Counted from the first letter of the stretch, positions 55,072 through 63,999 are shown. The stretch: 64,000 nucleotides of DNA from Moritella sp. PE36 (GCF_000170855.1 NZ_ABCQ01000003.1:164808-228807); one strand, 5' to 3'. The notes: a model not told the origin generated them from the letters alone. Made by a program: numbers and translations.

Positions 55072-55829
55072 TAGTTAACCTCGCTTAACAGAGGCAGTTC
55101 AAGTAACGCCGGAATATCTGTTTTGTTGCTGATTCGAATTGCTTTTTCTATGCCGCGCGCATAGGTAGGATCAATACTTAACCATTGATTATGTTGACGA
55201 TCCCAAGTCCATACCTGATGACCATCGAGTGAAACTGCTACAAACACAATGCGCCCAAGATAGAAGTAATTAACCGTACGCAGCTGACCATCAATCATTA
55301 ATGAAGCTTGGTATTGGCCCATCTTATTGCCGTATTCAGCTTCGATAACATAGGATCCTAACAAGCGACGGTATTTTTCAGCCTCACTCACATCGGCCTT
55401 AGCCATCATGTTTTGTAGCTGAGTTAATCTTTCCTTACGCTCCTGCGCTAATAACGGTGCATCCAGTTCAACAAAGCGCTCAAGATTTTCAAGCATACGT
55501 ACCATCAGAGGAACAATGCCCTGACGCGTTTCCTTCACACTGACGATTTGTTCATCTAGCGAAGTCTGCTCGGCCTCTTGATCCGTTAATAAACGCTGTA
55601 AATAACGGTTATACAACTCCAGATTTTCCGACTCATCCTGCAGCGCCTTAACTTGCTGACGAATTTGAATCAACTGGTCGTCAATTTTATTAATCTCTAG
55701 TTGTGATTGTTTACTGCTGGCCTGACTATTCAGACTGTGCTTTTGTAAGCTTTCAACCGAGGTTGCCCAACTTGGGCTACAGCAAGCCATAAGGGCCACA
55801 ACGATTAAACTTTTATTGAGGAAATACAC
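55071..55829 (-). CDS. DUF3450 coiled-coil protein of the TonB2 system
   Basis: A 252-residue exported protein. The signal peptide (to about 22, ending WATS) is followed by a long coiled coil (about 24-110) and a compact C-terminal domain. DUF3450 genes precede ttpC in TonB2 clusters across marine gammaproteobacteria. Exact role unknown. GTG start. 35 bases after the importer ATPase gene. Confidence 0.9.
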   Translation of the reverse strand: MYFLNKSLIVVALMACCSPSWATSVESLQKHSLNSQASSKQSQLEINKIDDQLIQIRQQVKALQDESENLELYNRYLQRLLTDQEAEQTSLDEQIVSVKETRQGIVPLMVRMLENLERFVELDAPLLAQERKERLTQLQNMMAKADVSEAEKYRRLLGSYVIEAEYGNKMGQYQASLMIDGQLRTVNYFYLGRIVFVAVSLDGHQVWTWDRQHNQWLSIDPTYARGIEKAIRISNKTDIPALLELPLLSEVN

Positions 55830-55864
55830 GTTTATTAGGTTCCAACATTAGAGTGAAAATATGA

Positions 55865-56638
55865 CTAAGCGATATACTGCGCATCGAGCAAATCGTAGCC
55901 CGAATTCGACGCCACCTTGTTTAACCTGATATTAAACATCTGCTCGGCTAGCTGAGAATTCAAAGTCGTTGGCGTAGGCCCTTGAGCCAAGCAAGCCCCT
56001 TGGTGCAAGGCTATCATTTGTGGGCAAAAGCGACTGGCCAAATTCAAATCATGAATGGCAATAATACACAGCATATTATGCTGCTTTACATAGTCCGCTA
56101 ATAACATCATCACCTGTAGCTGCCGCGATAGATCCAGGGCACTGGTGGGTTCATCCAAGAGTAATACCGAGGGATTGCGGATCAAGCCCTGACCAATCGC
56201 CACCAGTTGCTTTTGACCACCACTTAAATCCGCTAAAAATTGATTAGCTAACTCGCTGATATTAAGAAGCTGCATAATATCACTGACTTTTTGCTCCTTC
56301 GAGTGTTGATTCATGGGTGCCGATGCGAGATTCAGGGCCAGCATCAGGCCTTCAAAAACCGTTAAACGAATATGGTAATCGGTTAGCTGAGGCACGTAAC
56401 AAACCGCTAAACTACGCTGTTTGCTGGGCATGCGTTCGAGATCCTGCCCTTCTAGCATTATTGTTCCGCTACGATTTTTAGTGATCCCCGCAATCAAGCG
56501 AAACAGGCTCGATTTCCCCGTCCCATTCGCGCCAATTAATGCAGTTAATACGCCGCGGTTAATGCTGGTGATATTAAGGTTATTTAAGACCTTTTTTTTG
56601 CCATAACTGAGGTGGATATTGGACATTGATAACGCCAT
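55865..56638 (-). CDS. Iron-siderophore ABC importer ATPase (FecE/FhuC-like)
   Basis: A 257-residue ATPase. Walker A GANGTGKSS is near 34-42, the signature LSGGQKQLVAIGQ near 133-145 and Walker B VLLLDEPTSALDLS after it. The ATG at 56638 is chosen over an upstream TTG; it is two bases after the permease stop. It powers FecCD-type import of the siderophore complex from the periplasm. Confidence 0.93.
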   Translation of the reverse strand: MALSMSNIHLSYGKKKVLNNLNITSINRGVLTALIGANGTGKSSLFRLIAGITKNRSGTIMLEGQDLERMPSKQRSLAVCYVPQLTDYHIRLTVFEGLMLALNLASAPMNQHSKEQKVSDIMQLLNISELANQFLADLSGGQKQLVAIGQGLIRNPSVLLLDEPTSALDLSRQLQVMMLLADYVKQHNMLCIIAIHDLNLASRFCPQMIALHQGACLAQGPTPTTLNSQLAEQMFNIRLNKVASNSGYDLLDAQYIA

Positions 56639-56640
56639 CT

Positions 56641-57690
56641 TTATTTCTGCCTTATTGTAAAAATTAAAATGAAGAAACAAGGAATACCAATCAAGGACGT
56701 GGTGATACCTATGGGTAATACAGCACCACTGATCACTAATTTACTGAGAACACTGGCTAGCGATAACAAACTCGCCCCGACTAAGATACTGCCGGGTAAG
56801 AAAAAACGTTGGTCTTCACCAAGTAATAAACGCGCGATATGGGGAGCCACTAAACCAACAAAACCGATGGTGCCAACAAATGCCACAGCAACCGAGGCTA
56901 ATAACGCACAAGCCAACAAGGAAAACAAACGTAACCGGTCCACATTAACACCCATGCTTCGGGCTTGTTCATCACCAAAACGTAACGCGGTTAATTGGTC
57001 TCGGTAGCGGAAAAAAAAGAGCAACATACTGACTAATACCACAGAGCAAATCATGACCTTTTCAAAACTGGCCCGCGCTAGAGATCCTAAGGTCCAAAAA
57101 ACCAATTGTTGTAGTGCATCTTCACTGGCGATGTATTGTAAGAAGGCTAACAAAGCATTAAAACTGAACATCAAGGCAATGCCGGCTAATACCAACGTTT
57201 GATAACCCACGCCGCGCATTTTGCTGATGGCAAACAACACCAGTGCACTGAGCATGGCAAACAGAAACGCATTAACCGAGACGATGTATACGCCAGCAAC
57301 GGGCAACACAGCCCAATCCAAAACAAAAGTTAACGCAGCGCCAAAGGCGGCAGCAGCAGAGATCCCGAGGGTAAAGGGATCGGCCAGCGGGTTATTTAAA
57401 ATAGTTTGCATCTGCGCACCGGCGCAAGCCAGCATCGCCCCCACCAAAATAGCAATAAGGGCGATGGGCATACGTATCTGCCACAGGATTAAATCTAATT
57501 TAGGATCAGGGCAATCCACTAAACATGCACCTACCTCAAGCAACCCATAACTGCTTGGCCCAGAGCTTAAATCCCAAATAAAACTAAACACTAATAGAAC
57601 GCTTAAAGCCAATAAAATAAGTGATTTAGTTAAACGCTGGCGACGATAGAAAAAACGCTGCTGAGTAATAACAAGCTGGGCACTACTCAC
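56641..57690 (-). CDS. Iron-siderophore ABC importer permease (FecCD/BtuC family)
   Basis: A 349-residue permease with about ten membrane helices and the family segments GAMLACAGAQMQTILNNPLA (about 82-101) and GFVGLVAPHIARLLLG (about 270-285). GTG start at 57690 overlaps the binding-protein stop (GTGA), with GGAG nine bases upstream; a TTG five codons earlier is less likely. Confidence 0.93.
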   Translation of the reverse strand: MSSAQLVITQQRFFYRRQRLTKSLILLALSVLLVFSFIWDLSSGPSSYGLLEVGACLVDCPDPKLDLILWQIRMPIALIAILVGAMLACAGAQMQTILNNPLADPFTLGISAAAAFGAALTFVLDWAVLPVAGVYIVSVNAFLFAMLSALVLFAISKMRGVGYQTLVLAGIALMFSFNALLAFLQYIASEDALQQLVFWTLGSLARASFEKVMICSVVLVSMLLFFFRYRDQLTALRFGDEQARSMGVNVDRLRLFSLLACALLASVAVAFVGTIGFVGLVAPHIARLLLGEDQRFFLPGSILVGASLLSLASVLSKLVISGAVLPIGITTSLIGIPCFFILIFTIRQK

Positions 57691-58787
57691 GGTAATTGAC
57701 TCCAAAAAATACCTGAAGATTGAAATGGCATAAACTGCTGATGATATTCCTGCCAGACTTGCTGTGGATCCAAATCGCTAAACAAACTCGGGTGCATCCA
57801 CTTAGCCATCACCTGAATAGCAACAAAATAACCTGGGTGGTTATAATATTGATGCCAGATTACATACACCTGTTTATTTTTCACCACTGGCATTTGTGGC
57901 CAACCAGTACGCTGCACTAAGGCTTGCATACCTGAGTCGACCTGTGATTGCTGCGCTGAATAACCCAGAGGCGGAGAAATGCTTTGTTTTTTATGCGACC
58001 AGTTACCCGTAGTGGCGATAATGATATCAAAATCTTCCACCAACAGGGTTTCCGGGTTTAAATCCACGGAGACACCCGAGGTTTTGCTACTGCCCCAATT
58101 TATCGCGCCAGCCATCTCGGCAAATGCACCAAAATTGGCTTGACCAAACACGCGGCAACAAACCGGGCCATTAATGCCTGCAGCACGTTCCAGCAAGACT
58201 AAGGGTTGCTTATGTTTATTTTCCGCTAACCTTTGCTCAACAATATTCAATTGCTTTTGCACAAAGTTAGAAAACTTCTGCGCCTGCGCTTGCTGCCCTA
58301 ATACTTGCCCGAGAATGTGCATACTGGGTAGAAGGTGATTGCTTAAGTCGTGACGATAATCGATAAATAAATAGGGAATAGACAAAGCATCAAGGCGATT
58401 TAATGTTTCCGATTGCAGTAAGTTATCTCGATAATTAAGGCTAAATATGACTAAGTCAGCATTTAAGCTAAAGGCTTGCTCAACGTCAAATTGACCCGTG
58501 CTAGGACTGGCCACAGTTGGTTTATTAACGAAGGATGGATACAATTCAGTGAGTTTCTGCCAGGTGTCTCGGTCCGCTTTAGCCAGATCATCCGCCAGAG
58601 CGCGAATATTATGCCCTGGAGACTGAGGCTGCAGCGCCATCACCAGGTACATCATACGTCCTTCGGAAAGAATTATATTCTTTGGTGGTTGTTCGAATGT
58701 GACCTGTCTGCCGCTCAGGTCCGAAACCACAAAAGCCTTACCCACACTGGGTAAGACTAAAAGTATCAGCAAAATAAGCTGTCTCAT
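57687..58787 (-). CDS. Periplasmic siderophore-binding protein of the ABC importer
   Basis: A 366-residue exported protein. The signal peptide (MRQLILLILLVLPSVGKA) has no lipobox. The helical-backbone type III binding fold covers about 30-350 (NADLVIFSLNYRDNLLQ and DFDIIIATTGNW segments). It is longer than FhuD (about 290). Two Cys at CCRV near 210 are unusual. Ligand unknown; the neighbouring receptor suggests a ferric siderophore. Confidence 0.85.
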   Translation of the reverse strand: MRQLILLILLVLPSVGKAFVVSDLSGRQVTFEQPPKNIILSEGRMMYLVMALQPQSPGHNIRALADDLAKADRDTWQKLTELYPSFVNKPTVASPSTGQFDVEQAFSLNADLVIFSLNYRDNLLQSETLNRLDALSIPYLFIDYRHDLSNHLLPSMHILGQVLGQQAQAQKFSNFVQKQLNIVEQRLAENKHKQPLVLLERAAGINGPVCCRVFGQANFGAFAEMAGAINWGSSKTSGVSVDLNPETLLVEDFDIIIATTGNWSHKKQSISPPLGYSAQQSQVDSGMQALVQRTGWPQMPVVKNKQVYVIWHQYYNHPGYFVAIQVMAKWMHPSLFSDLDPQQVWQEYHQQFMPFQSSGIFWSQLP

Positions 58788-58806
58788 TAATTAACGTTAT
58801 AGTCCT

Positions 58807-60828
58807 TTATTTGAATGAATAGCTATAAGTAAGCAAGAAGTTGGCTGGTGCACCTTGGTTAATTTGAGTTAAAGCACTCGAGTTCCCCGTTGCGCCCGAA
58901 TAGTATTTCTCATCGGTGATATTGTTCGCGTTCAACTGCAGCATATGCGCATCCCATTGATAATTAGCCATCAAGTCCAACGTGGTATAAGCGTCTAATT
59001 TCACCGCTTCTTTACTACCAACAAAACGTTCACCAATATAATTAGCGCCGCCGCCGACTTTAAAGCCATTCGACACTTGGTAGGTATTCCAAAACGAAAA
59101 TGTATGTTCAGGTACATCATTTGCCTTGTAACCCGTGTCTTTGTTTTCCGCATCAAGGTAGGTATAACCCGAGCTAATTAACCAGTCTGCAGCTAACTCA
59201 CCCTTTAACTCCAATTCAACACCACGATGACGGTCATTATTTACTGCAGTCACAACACCTTGATCATTGGTTTCTGGATTTTCTCGCTCGATATTAAAAA
59301 TTGCACTGTTTAGCGCCAGACGGTTGTCAAATAAATCGAGTTTAAAACCTAACTCAGCGAGGTCGGTTTTTAACAACGCTCCTTTGGTCGGTGCAGCATA
59401 AATCCCACCCCAAGGTAGAGCGTAAGAACGGCCCACAGCGGCATAAATGGCGCTATTTTCTGTTGGCTGGAAAACTAAACCTGCACGTGGGCTTAATTTG
59501 TCATCTTTAATAACAAAGCTCTCGGCACCCGGTTTATCTTGGGTGCTTTTGATCCAATCGTAGCGGGCACTGACTAATACTTTCCATGAGTCGCCTAGGC
59601 TTAATACATCTTGGAAATATAACGCAGTTGAATCCACCTGATTGGTACGGTTTAGTGCTAGTTCGGGTCTGTCATAACTAAAATCAGTCGACGCATACAG
59701 CGGGGCATCCGGTGCAGTAGTGCCACCCGAAGTGCTCACACGTTTCATACGATTAGCATCTGCACCGATTAATAATTGGTGACTACCTAATTCAATATTT
59801 AACTCAGATTGCAGACCCGAGTCTTCTTGCGGATCAAAAGCAAAGGCAACCACTTTACGCTCTAACACATCACCCACAACTTTCACATTACGGGTACCGG
59901 CTTGCTCCATTTCTACACGTGAATAATGGATTTTATTGGTCCACTGCGTATTGTCATTAAAGTAATGCTTAATACTTAATGCACCATTAAATGACGTATT
60001 TTCCTGAAAATCGCTAGAACTTGCATAAGAGGTACCGTTATCAACATCAATAGGTTGACCGTCTACCGATGGGATACCTCGAACCGGAGAAACTTCCTGA
60101 TCCATGAATTCAAGGTCAAGGTCTACTTGGGTATTATCACTTAGCTCTAGACGGAAAGTCGGGGCAATAAATAGGGTATTGTAATCGGCATTATCAACAT
60201 GGCTATCACCCTGCTTATATTCCAGGTTGATGCGGCCGTTCAGATTATCAGTTAGACGACCCCCCAAGTCAGCAGTAATGCCTGTACGGTCAAAGCTACC
60301 AGCTTGTAATTTTACATCGGCAACACTACGGCCATCCGCTTTTTTGGTCACAAGGTTAATTAAACCGCCAGCACTGCCGCGACCATAAAGTGCACCAGCC
60401 GAGCCTTTAATGACTTCGATTCGTTCTACGTTAGCCATGCTACGAAATGCCTGATTACTGCCGCCATCACGTAGACCATTACGATAAACATCGTATAACG
60501 CATCAAAGCCACGAATAGTGAAATGGTCTCGTGCACCTTCACCCGATGGAGAAGCAATACCCGGTACACCTTTTAGGGCATCACCTAGCGTTAACGCGCC
60601 TTTATCTTGTATCTCTTGCTGGCCAACCACAGAAACCATTTGTGGAACTTCCAATAATGACATGTCTACTTTTAGCGCACTTTGGTTATCAGCGGGTTTA
60701 TAAGTAGGTTGCTGCTCACCGAACACCACCATAGTCTCGGTATTGTCTTGGGCTACAACACTGTTCGCTGCCAATACTAAGCCAATCGCTAAACTTAGTT
60801 TCGAAATATTTCCGTATTTTACATTCAT
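58807..60828 (-). CDS. TonB-dependent siderophore receptor
   Basis: A 673-residue outer-membrane receptor. The signal peptide ends at VVAQ. A TonB box-like ETMVVFG follows, then a plug domain (about 50-165, GTPG-like VPGIASPSGEGARDHFTIRGF and SAGALYGRGSAGGLINLVTKK) and a 22-strand barrel ending in Phe-Lys (YSYSFK). It is of the FhuA/FoxA/FpvA siderophore type. AGGAT lies three bases before the ATG. First gene of a ten-gene operon; promoter with a Fur-like box and a GntR-type palindrome upstream. Confidence 0.94.
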   Translation of the reverse strand: MNVKYGNISKLSLAIGLVLAANSVVAQDNTETMVVFGEQQPTYKPADNQSALKVDMSLLEVPQMVSVVGQQEIQDKGALTLGDALKGVPGIASPSGEGARDHFTIRGFDALYDVYRNGLRDGGSNQAFRSMANVERIEVIKGSAGALYGRGSAGGLINLVTKKADGRSVADVKLQAGSFDRTGITADLGGRLTDNLNGRINLEYKQGDSHVDNADYNTLFIAPTFRLELSDNTQVDLDLEFMDQEVSPVRGIPSVDGQPIDVDNGTSYASSSDFQENTSFNGALSIKHYFNDNTQWTNKIHYSRVEMEQAGTRNVKVVGDVLERKVVAFAFDPQEDSGLQSELNIELGSHQLLIGADANRMKRVSTSGGTTAPDAPLYASTDFSYDRPELALNRTNQVDSTALYFQDVLSLGDSWKVLVSARYDWIKSTQDKPGAESFVIKDDKLSPRAGLVFQPTENSAIYAAVGRSYALPWGGIYAAPTKGALLKTDLAELGFKLDLFDNRLALNSAIFNIERENPETNDQGVVTAVNNDRHRGVELELKGELAADWLISSGYTYLDAENKDTGYKANDVPEHTFSFWNTYQVSNGFKVGGGANYIGERFVGSKEAVKLDAYTTLDLMANYQWDAHMLQLNANNITDEKYYSGATGNSSALTQINQGAPANFLLTYSYSFK

Positions 60829-60879
60829 TATCCTGTTCCCTATCCTTTCCCTTTAAAATTGACGATGCAAATTTAATAC

Positions 60880-60891
60880 ATTGGCGCCAAT
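60880..60891. promoter_or_regulatory. GntR/FCD-type operator palindrome at the receptor promoter
   Basis: ATTGGCGCCAAT, a perfect 12-base palindrome 51 bases upstream of the receptor start. The same motif (ATTGGTGCCAAT) lies before gntR at 61937-61948. The shape matches VanR-type FCD operators (ATTGGATCCAAT). Confidence 0.72.
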
Positions 60892-60901
60892 TAGTAAAGC
60901 T

Positions 60902-60922
60902 AAATGATAACAATTTTCATTA
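60902..60922. promoter_or_regulatory. Fur-like box upstream of the siderophore receptor
   Basis: ATGATAACAATTTTCATT resembles the Fur consensus (AT-rich NATAAT-type hexamers with inverted symmetry), ten bases upstream of the GntR-type palindrome. Iron repression is therefore likely. Confidence 0.65.
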
Positions 60923-61203
60923 ACGATTAAAGGGGTGGCAAAGAATTACTACCACGCCAGTCAATAAAGGACGACTAAGCTGGATAAAATAATATAATTA
61001 TCAATACAATATGAACATGGATGAAGAAGGGGGAATTGAGTTGTTATAGAAAAATAAGCTTAATATTTAATCAACAATTGGCAATAATGCCCAAATTTTA
61101 CGTTGATATATTCCTCTCCCAGTAAGAGAGAAATAACCAAGCAAGACAATCAGAGGAGAAAACGAAGGAAATACATATTTATAATGTTGTAGATAACAGA
61201 AAA

Positions 61204-61857
61204 TTACGCCGGTTGGTCTTTCGTTACGTATTTTTTCCAAGCGTAAAGGTGTTGATAAATTAAGTTTTTCAGGCTCAATAGATCCTTGTTTTGCAATGCT
61301 TCAACCATCGCAAAATGTTCATCACGTGCCTGTTCAGAGGCTTTAACATTTAGCCAACCAGGACGACTAACCCGTATGCCCTGCTCACGTAAATCATTAA
61401 TTAAATCACACAAAAAAGGGTTAGTACAAAAACTATAATAGTGCTGATGAAAGGCAAGGTTAGCCTTGATCAGTTTCTTATGGTCCCCTTCAGCCAAGGC
61501 CTTGGCAAAGTTTGTAGCATGCTCAGTAAGTAACACTAAACCCTGTGTATCAATTCTAGCAAGCACTTGACTGGCAGCGCCCAATTCCAACAATGCCCGT
61601 GCTTCGGTAATTTGTTCTCTTTCCTCCGCACTATGCTCACGAACCCGATGACCTCGATAGTGAATATGCTCAAGGACATTACGATTGGTTAATTCGCCTA
61701 ACACCTGACGCACGGTAAAACGGTTCACGTCCAGCAGCTTTTCTAGCTCATTCTGGCGTAAAAATTCACAACCTTTAAATTCACCATTTTGAATTTTGTG
61801 CTGTAACAGATCCGCCAATTCAGAGATCAGCTGATCGGATATTTTTTTATCTTTCAC
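61204..61857 (-). CDS. GntR-family regulator with FCD effector domain
   Basis: A 217-residue regulator. The winged helix (about 8-75; QNELEKLLDVNRFTVRQVL) is followed by an all-helical FCD domain (about 80-212). His residues in LAFHQHYY, RDEHFAM and IYQHLYAW fit the metal/organic-acid site of FCD proteins. It lies upstream of the siderophore operon and shares its palindromic operator, so it probably regulates both itself and that operon. The ligand could be the siderophore, a breakdown product or an organic acid. Confidence 0.88.
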   Translation of the reverse strand: MKDKKISDQLISELADLLQHKIQNGEFKGCEFLRQNELEKLLDVNRFTVRQVLGELTNRNVLEHIHYRGHRVREHSAEEREQITEARALLELGAASQVLARIDTQGLVLLTEHATNFAKALAEGDHKKLIKANLAFHQHYYSFCTNPFLCDLINDLREQGIRVSRPGWLNVKASEQARDEHFAMVEALQNKDLLSLKNLIYQHLYAWKKYVTKDQPA

Positions 61858-61936
61858 TCGACGTTACACCTAGAAATAAATGAATTATGACTAACTGAAA
61901 GAATATTATACAAGTCAAAGAGTTATAGCAATGAAA

Positions 61937-61948
61937 ATTGGTGCCAAT
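61937..61948. promoter_or_regulatory. GntR/FCD-type operator palindrome upstream of gntR
   Basis: ATTGGTGCCAAT, one base from a perfect palindrome, 79 bases before the gntR start. Consistent with autoregulation. Confidence 0.7.
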
Positions 61949-62065
61949 CTTTGTGTGAGTGATTACGCAACAGTCCCATCATGATAATAAGTTAAACGGA
62001 GTGCAGAAAAGGGGTTTATAAATCCAATTAGCATCAATAGTTGTTAATACGTTTTCATATCTTGG

Positions 62066-62103
62066 TTAAAAAAAATCCTCACTCTTAAATAAGAATGAGG
62101 ATT
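62066..62103 (-). terminator. Terminator downstream of the 111-residue gene
   Basis: A hairpin at 62074-62103 pairs AATCCTCA and TCTTA with TAAGA and TGAGGATT around two loop bases; one mismatch. Followed by a run of T on the minus strand. Confidence 0.75.
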
Positions 62104-62226
62104 ATGATCTATCTGTAAGATCGTTCAAGTGTTCTTAAACGAGCGGCATTATGCTTAGATAACAGATTGTTATCTTTCTATTCACCATCAACTCAAACAT
62201 GGTTCCACATTCAAGTTAAAACAGTC

Positions 62227-62562
62227 TTACAGTGCAGCAGCTTCTACTTCAGCTACAAGCGCGTTTATTTGCGCGATATTGTCTGTCATTTCAGAACGAA
62301 AATCATCCGCAACTGTTTTAACAGGTAGCGTAAGGTAAGTTTCAAGCTGTACAACTAACAACTTCAATAGCGCAGAATAAGTCGCTGTGTTTTGCGCTTC
62401 TTCTAGTGCTAATAATGCAGCGCTAATTGCAAAGTGTTGTGTTTCTGGCTGGTCTGCTTTAGCTAAATGTTTATTTACTTTTAACTCAGCGTAATCAACG
62501 AACTGTAGCTTGATGTCGATGTCATTGTTTAGCTTTTCTAAAAATTGTGTATTGTCAGTCAT
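62227..62562 (-). CDS. Small acidic helical protein of unknown function
   Basis: A 111-residue cytoplasmic protein, almost entirely helical by residue pattern, Ala/Leu/Glu-rich, without signal or membrane segment. A clean frame with its own terminator (62066-62103). No family recognised. Upstream on the same strand is the tRNA block, so it may be read from its own promoter at 62570-62630. Confidence 0.6.
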   Translation of the reverse strand: MTDNTQFLEKLNNDIDIKLQFVDYAELKVNKHLAKADQPETQHFAISAALLALEEAQNTATYSALLKLLVVQLETYLTLPVKTVADDFRSEMTDNIAQINALVAEVEAAAL

Positions 62563-62632
62563 AAATAGGCCTTTGTTGTTAAATGCTTACTTAAACAATA
62601 AGTAGCACGATTTTGAAAAACGTCAAACGAAA

Positions 62633-62657
62633 AAAGCCTGCTCAATGAGCAGGCTTT
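62633..62657 (-). terminator. Terminator of the tRNA operon
   Basis: AAGCCTGCTC pairs with GAGCAGGCTT, loop AAT, followed by T residues on the minus strand; 30 bases after the last tRNA. Confidence 0.85.
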
Positions 62658-62686
62658 TCCAGATTCCAATCACTTGGAAAAATAAT

Positions 62687-62763
62687 TGGTCGGTGATAGA
62701 GGATTCGAACCTCTGACCCCCTGGTCCCAAACCAGGTGCGCTACCAAGCTGCGCTAATCACCG
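62687..62763 (-). tRNA. tRNA-Pro(TGG), copy 2
   Basis: 77 bases with encoded CCA. Anticodon loop TTTGGGA gives anticodon TGG. The acceptor (CGGTGAT with ATCACCG) pairs fully. Identical to the copy at 63127-63203. Confidence 0.97.
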
Positions 62764-62767
62764 AACA

Positions 62768-62852
62768 TGGTGCGGAAGGAGAGACTTGAACTCTCACACT
62801 TTGCAATACTAGAACCTAAATCTAGCGCGTCTACCAATTCCGCCACTTCCGC
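62768..62852 (-). tRNA. tRNA-Leu(TAG)
   Basis: 85 bases with a long variable arm and encoded CCA. Anticodon loop TTTAGGT gives anticodon TAG. Acceptor GCGGAAG pairs with CTTCCGC. Confidence 0.97.
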
Positions 62853-62923
62853 ACTAACTATCAACTTATCAGCAGGTAATACTGACAAGGGTCGATAACA
62901 TCACCTGAGTGAGTCATCAAATA

Positions 62924-63000
62924 TGGGGCGACTGAAGGGGATTGAACCCTCGACAACCGGAATCACAATCCGGGGCTCTACCAACTGAGCTACAACCGCC
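62924..63000 (-). tRNA. tRNA-His(GTG)
   Basis: 77 bases including the extra G at -1 opposite C73 and encoded CCA. Anticodon loop TTGTGAT gives anticodon GTG. Confidence 0.97.
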
Positions 63001-63047
63001 ACAAACTTTCACATCAACCCGTTTTGGTAAACGAATCAATTTTAATA

Positions 63048-63124
63048 TGGTGACCCCTATAGGATTCGAACCTATGGCCTACGGCTTAGAAGGCCGTTGC
63101 TCTATCCAACTGAGCTAAGGAGTC
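63048..63124 (-). tRNA. tRNA-Arg(TCT)
   Basis: 77 bases with encoded CCA. Anticodon loop CTTCTAA gives anticodon TCT. Two bases separate its 5' end from the 3' end of the first tRNA-Pro. Confidence 0.97.
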
Positions 63125-63126
63125 AT

Positions 63127-63203
63127 TGGTCGGTGATAGAGGATTCGAACCTCTGACCCCCTGGTCCCAAACCAGGTGCGCTACCAAGCTGCGCTAATCA
63201 CCG
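63127..63203 (-). tRNA. tRNA-Pro(TGG), copy 1
   Basis: 77 bases with encoded CCA, anticodon TGG. First gene of the tRNA operon Pro-Arg-His-Leu-Pro. Confidence 0.97.
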
Positions 63204-63238
63204 AACTTGTTGAAGACAACGTCTGTCAACGAGGGTGG

Positions 63239-63267
63239 ATATTACAGAGTTGCTCTGTTCGCGTCAA
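63239..63267 (-). promoter_or_regulatory. Sigma-70 promoter of the tRNA operon
   Basis: On the minus strand TTGACG (63267-63262), a 17-base spacer and TAATAT (63244-63239). The next bases are GC-rich, as in stringently controlled stable-RNA promoters. Confidence 0.75.
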
Positions 63268-63435
63268 ATAGTTTATTAAACCGAAGAAACAACTGCCTAA
63301 TAGTTATACACCAAGCGAGATTATAACAACAATATGCACGATTTCGATGCTAATTGCAGACTTTTTACTAAATAGTAACGCAAATAAATAACAAAGCAGG
63401 TCTAAATTAACCTGCTTATCGACGTTCTAATCTAT

Positions 63436-63999
63436 TTATACTAGCTCTGCAACCACAGTTTCAGACCAAGACTCTAAATTTAGCTTAGCTAATTCATCCG
63501 CAGTTAAGAAACCCGCTAGATTCAACGCGTCTTCTTTACTAGTTACAACCAGATCAGCGTGTACTTCAGCAACCAATACAATACCTAGATGCACTTCATC
63601 AACAGGGGTTACATCTTTAGAAAGGTAACCAATTGTCGTCATGCCAAGAAAATCACTCTCTGTTAAGCCTAACTCTTCATGTAATTCACGGTACATACCG
63701 GTACGTAACGTATCAGTTAACTGGAATACGCCTTTTTCATCATAAACCGCATCAACGGCATCAACGTGACCACCAATACCAATACTGAATAAGTTATGTA
63801 AACGAGATTCACCACCGGATTTAGAACGTTCGTATGCCAAGTATTTGTCACCCTGCTTTACCACTACATAGGGAATAAGCTGGCGAAATTTAGGGTTTGT
63901 TTCTAACAGCGCACGCTGCATGATAACGACATCTTTGCTTTCGATATTAACAGTCGCACTGTCAATTAAACGGGTTGAAGGTGCTGCAACGTCTGCAAA
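63436..63999 (-). CDS. NUDIX-family hydrolase (partial, 5' end outside window)
   Basis: The frame runs open to the window edge, so the visible 187 residues lack the start. An ATG at 63921 is internal, because codons upstream (FADVAAPSTRLIDSA) look coding. The NUDIX box is split by an insertion: GIGGHVD, about 20 extra residues, then YRELHEELGL. The C-terminal part (VHLGIVLVAEV) completes the fold. It resembles MutT-like predicted phosphoesterases (COG4112). Substrate unknown. Confidence 0.8.
   Translation of the reverse strand, partial: FADVAAPSTRLIDSATVNIESKDVVIMQRALLETNPKFRQLIPYVVVKQGDKYLAYERSKSGGESRLHNLFSIGIGGHVDAVDAVYDEKGVFQLTDTLRTGMYRELHEELGLTESDFLGMTTIGYLSKDVTPVDEVHLGIVLVAEVHADLVVTSKEDALNLAGFLTADELAKLNLESWSETVVAELV

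Larger units (their letters stand above)
60829..61203. other. Promoter region of the siderophore operon
   Basis: Contains the ATTGGCGCCAAT palindrome (60880-60891) and the Fur-like box (60902-60922). From 60930 to 61203 no gene is seen; the gntR 3' end points into it. No clear terminator for gntR is found. Confidence 0.6.
61858..62226. other. Intergenic region upstream of gntR
   Basis: Holds the gntR operator palindrome (61937-61948) and a terminator at 62074-62103 for the 111-residue gene. Nothing else supported. Confidence 0.6.
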
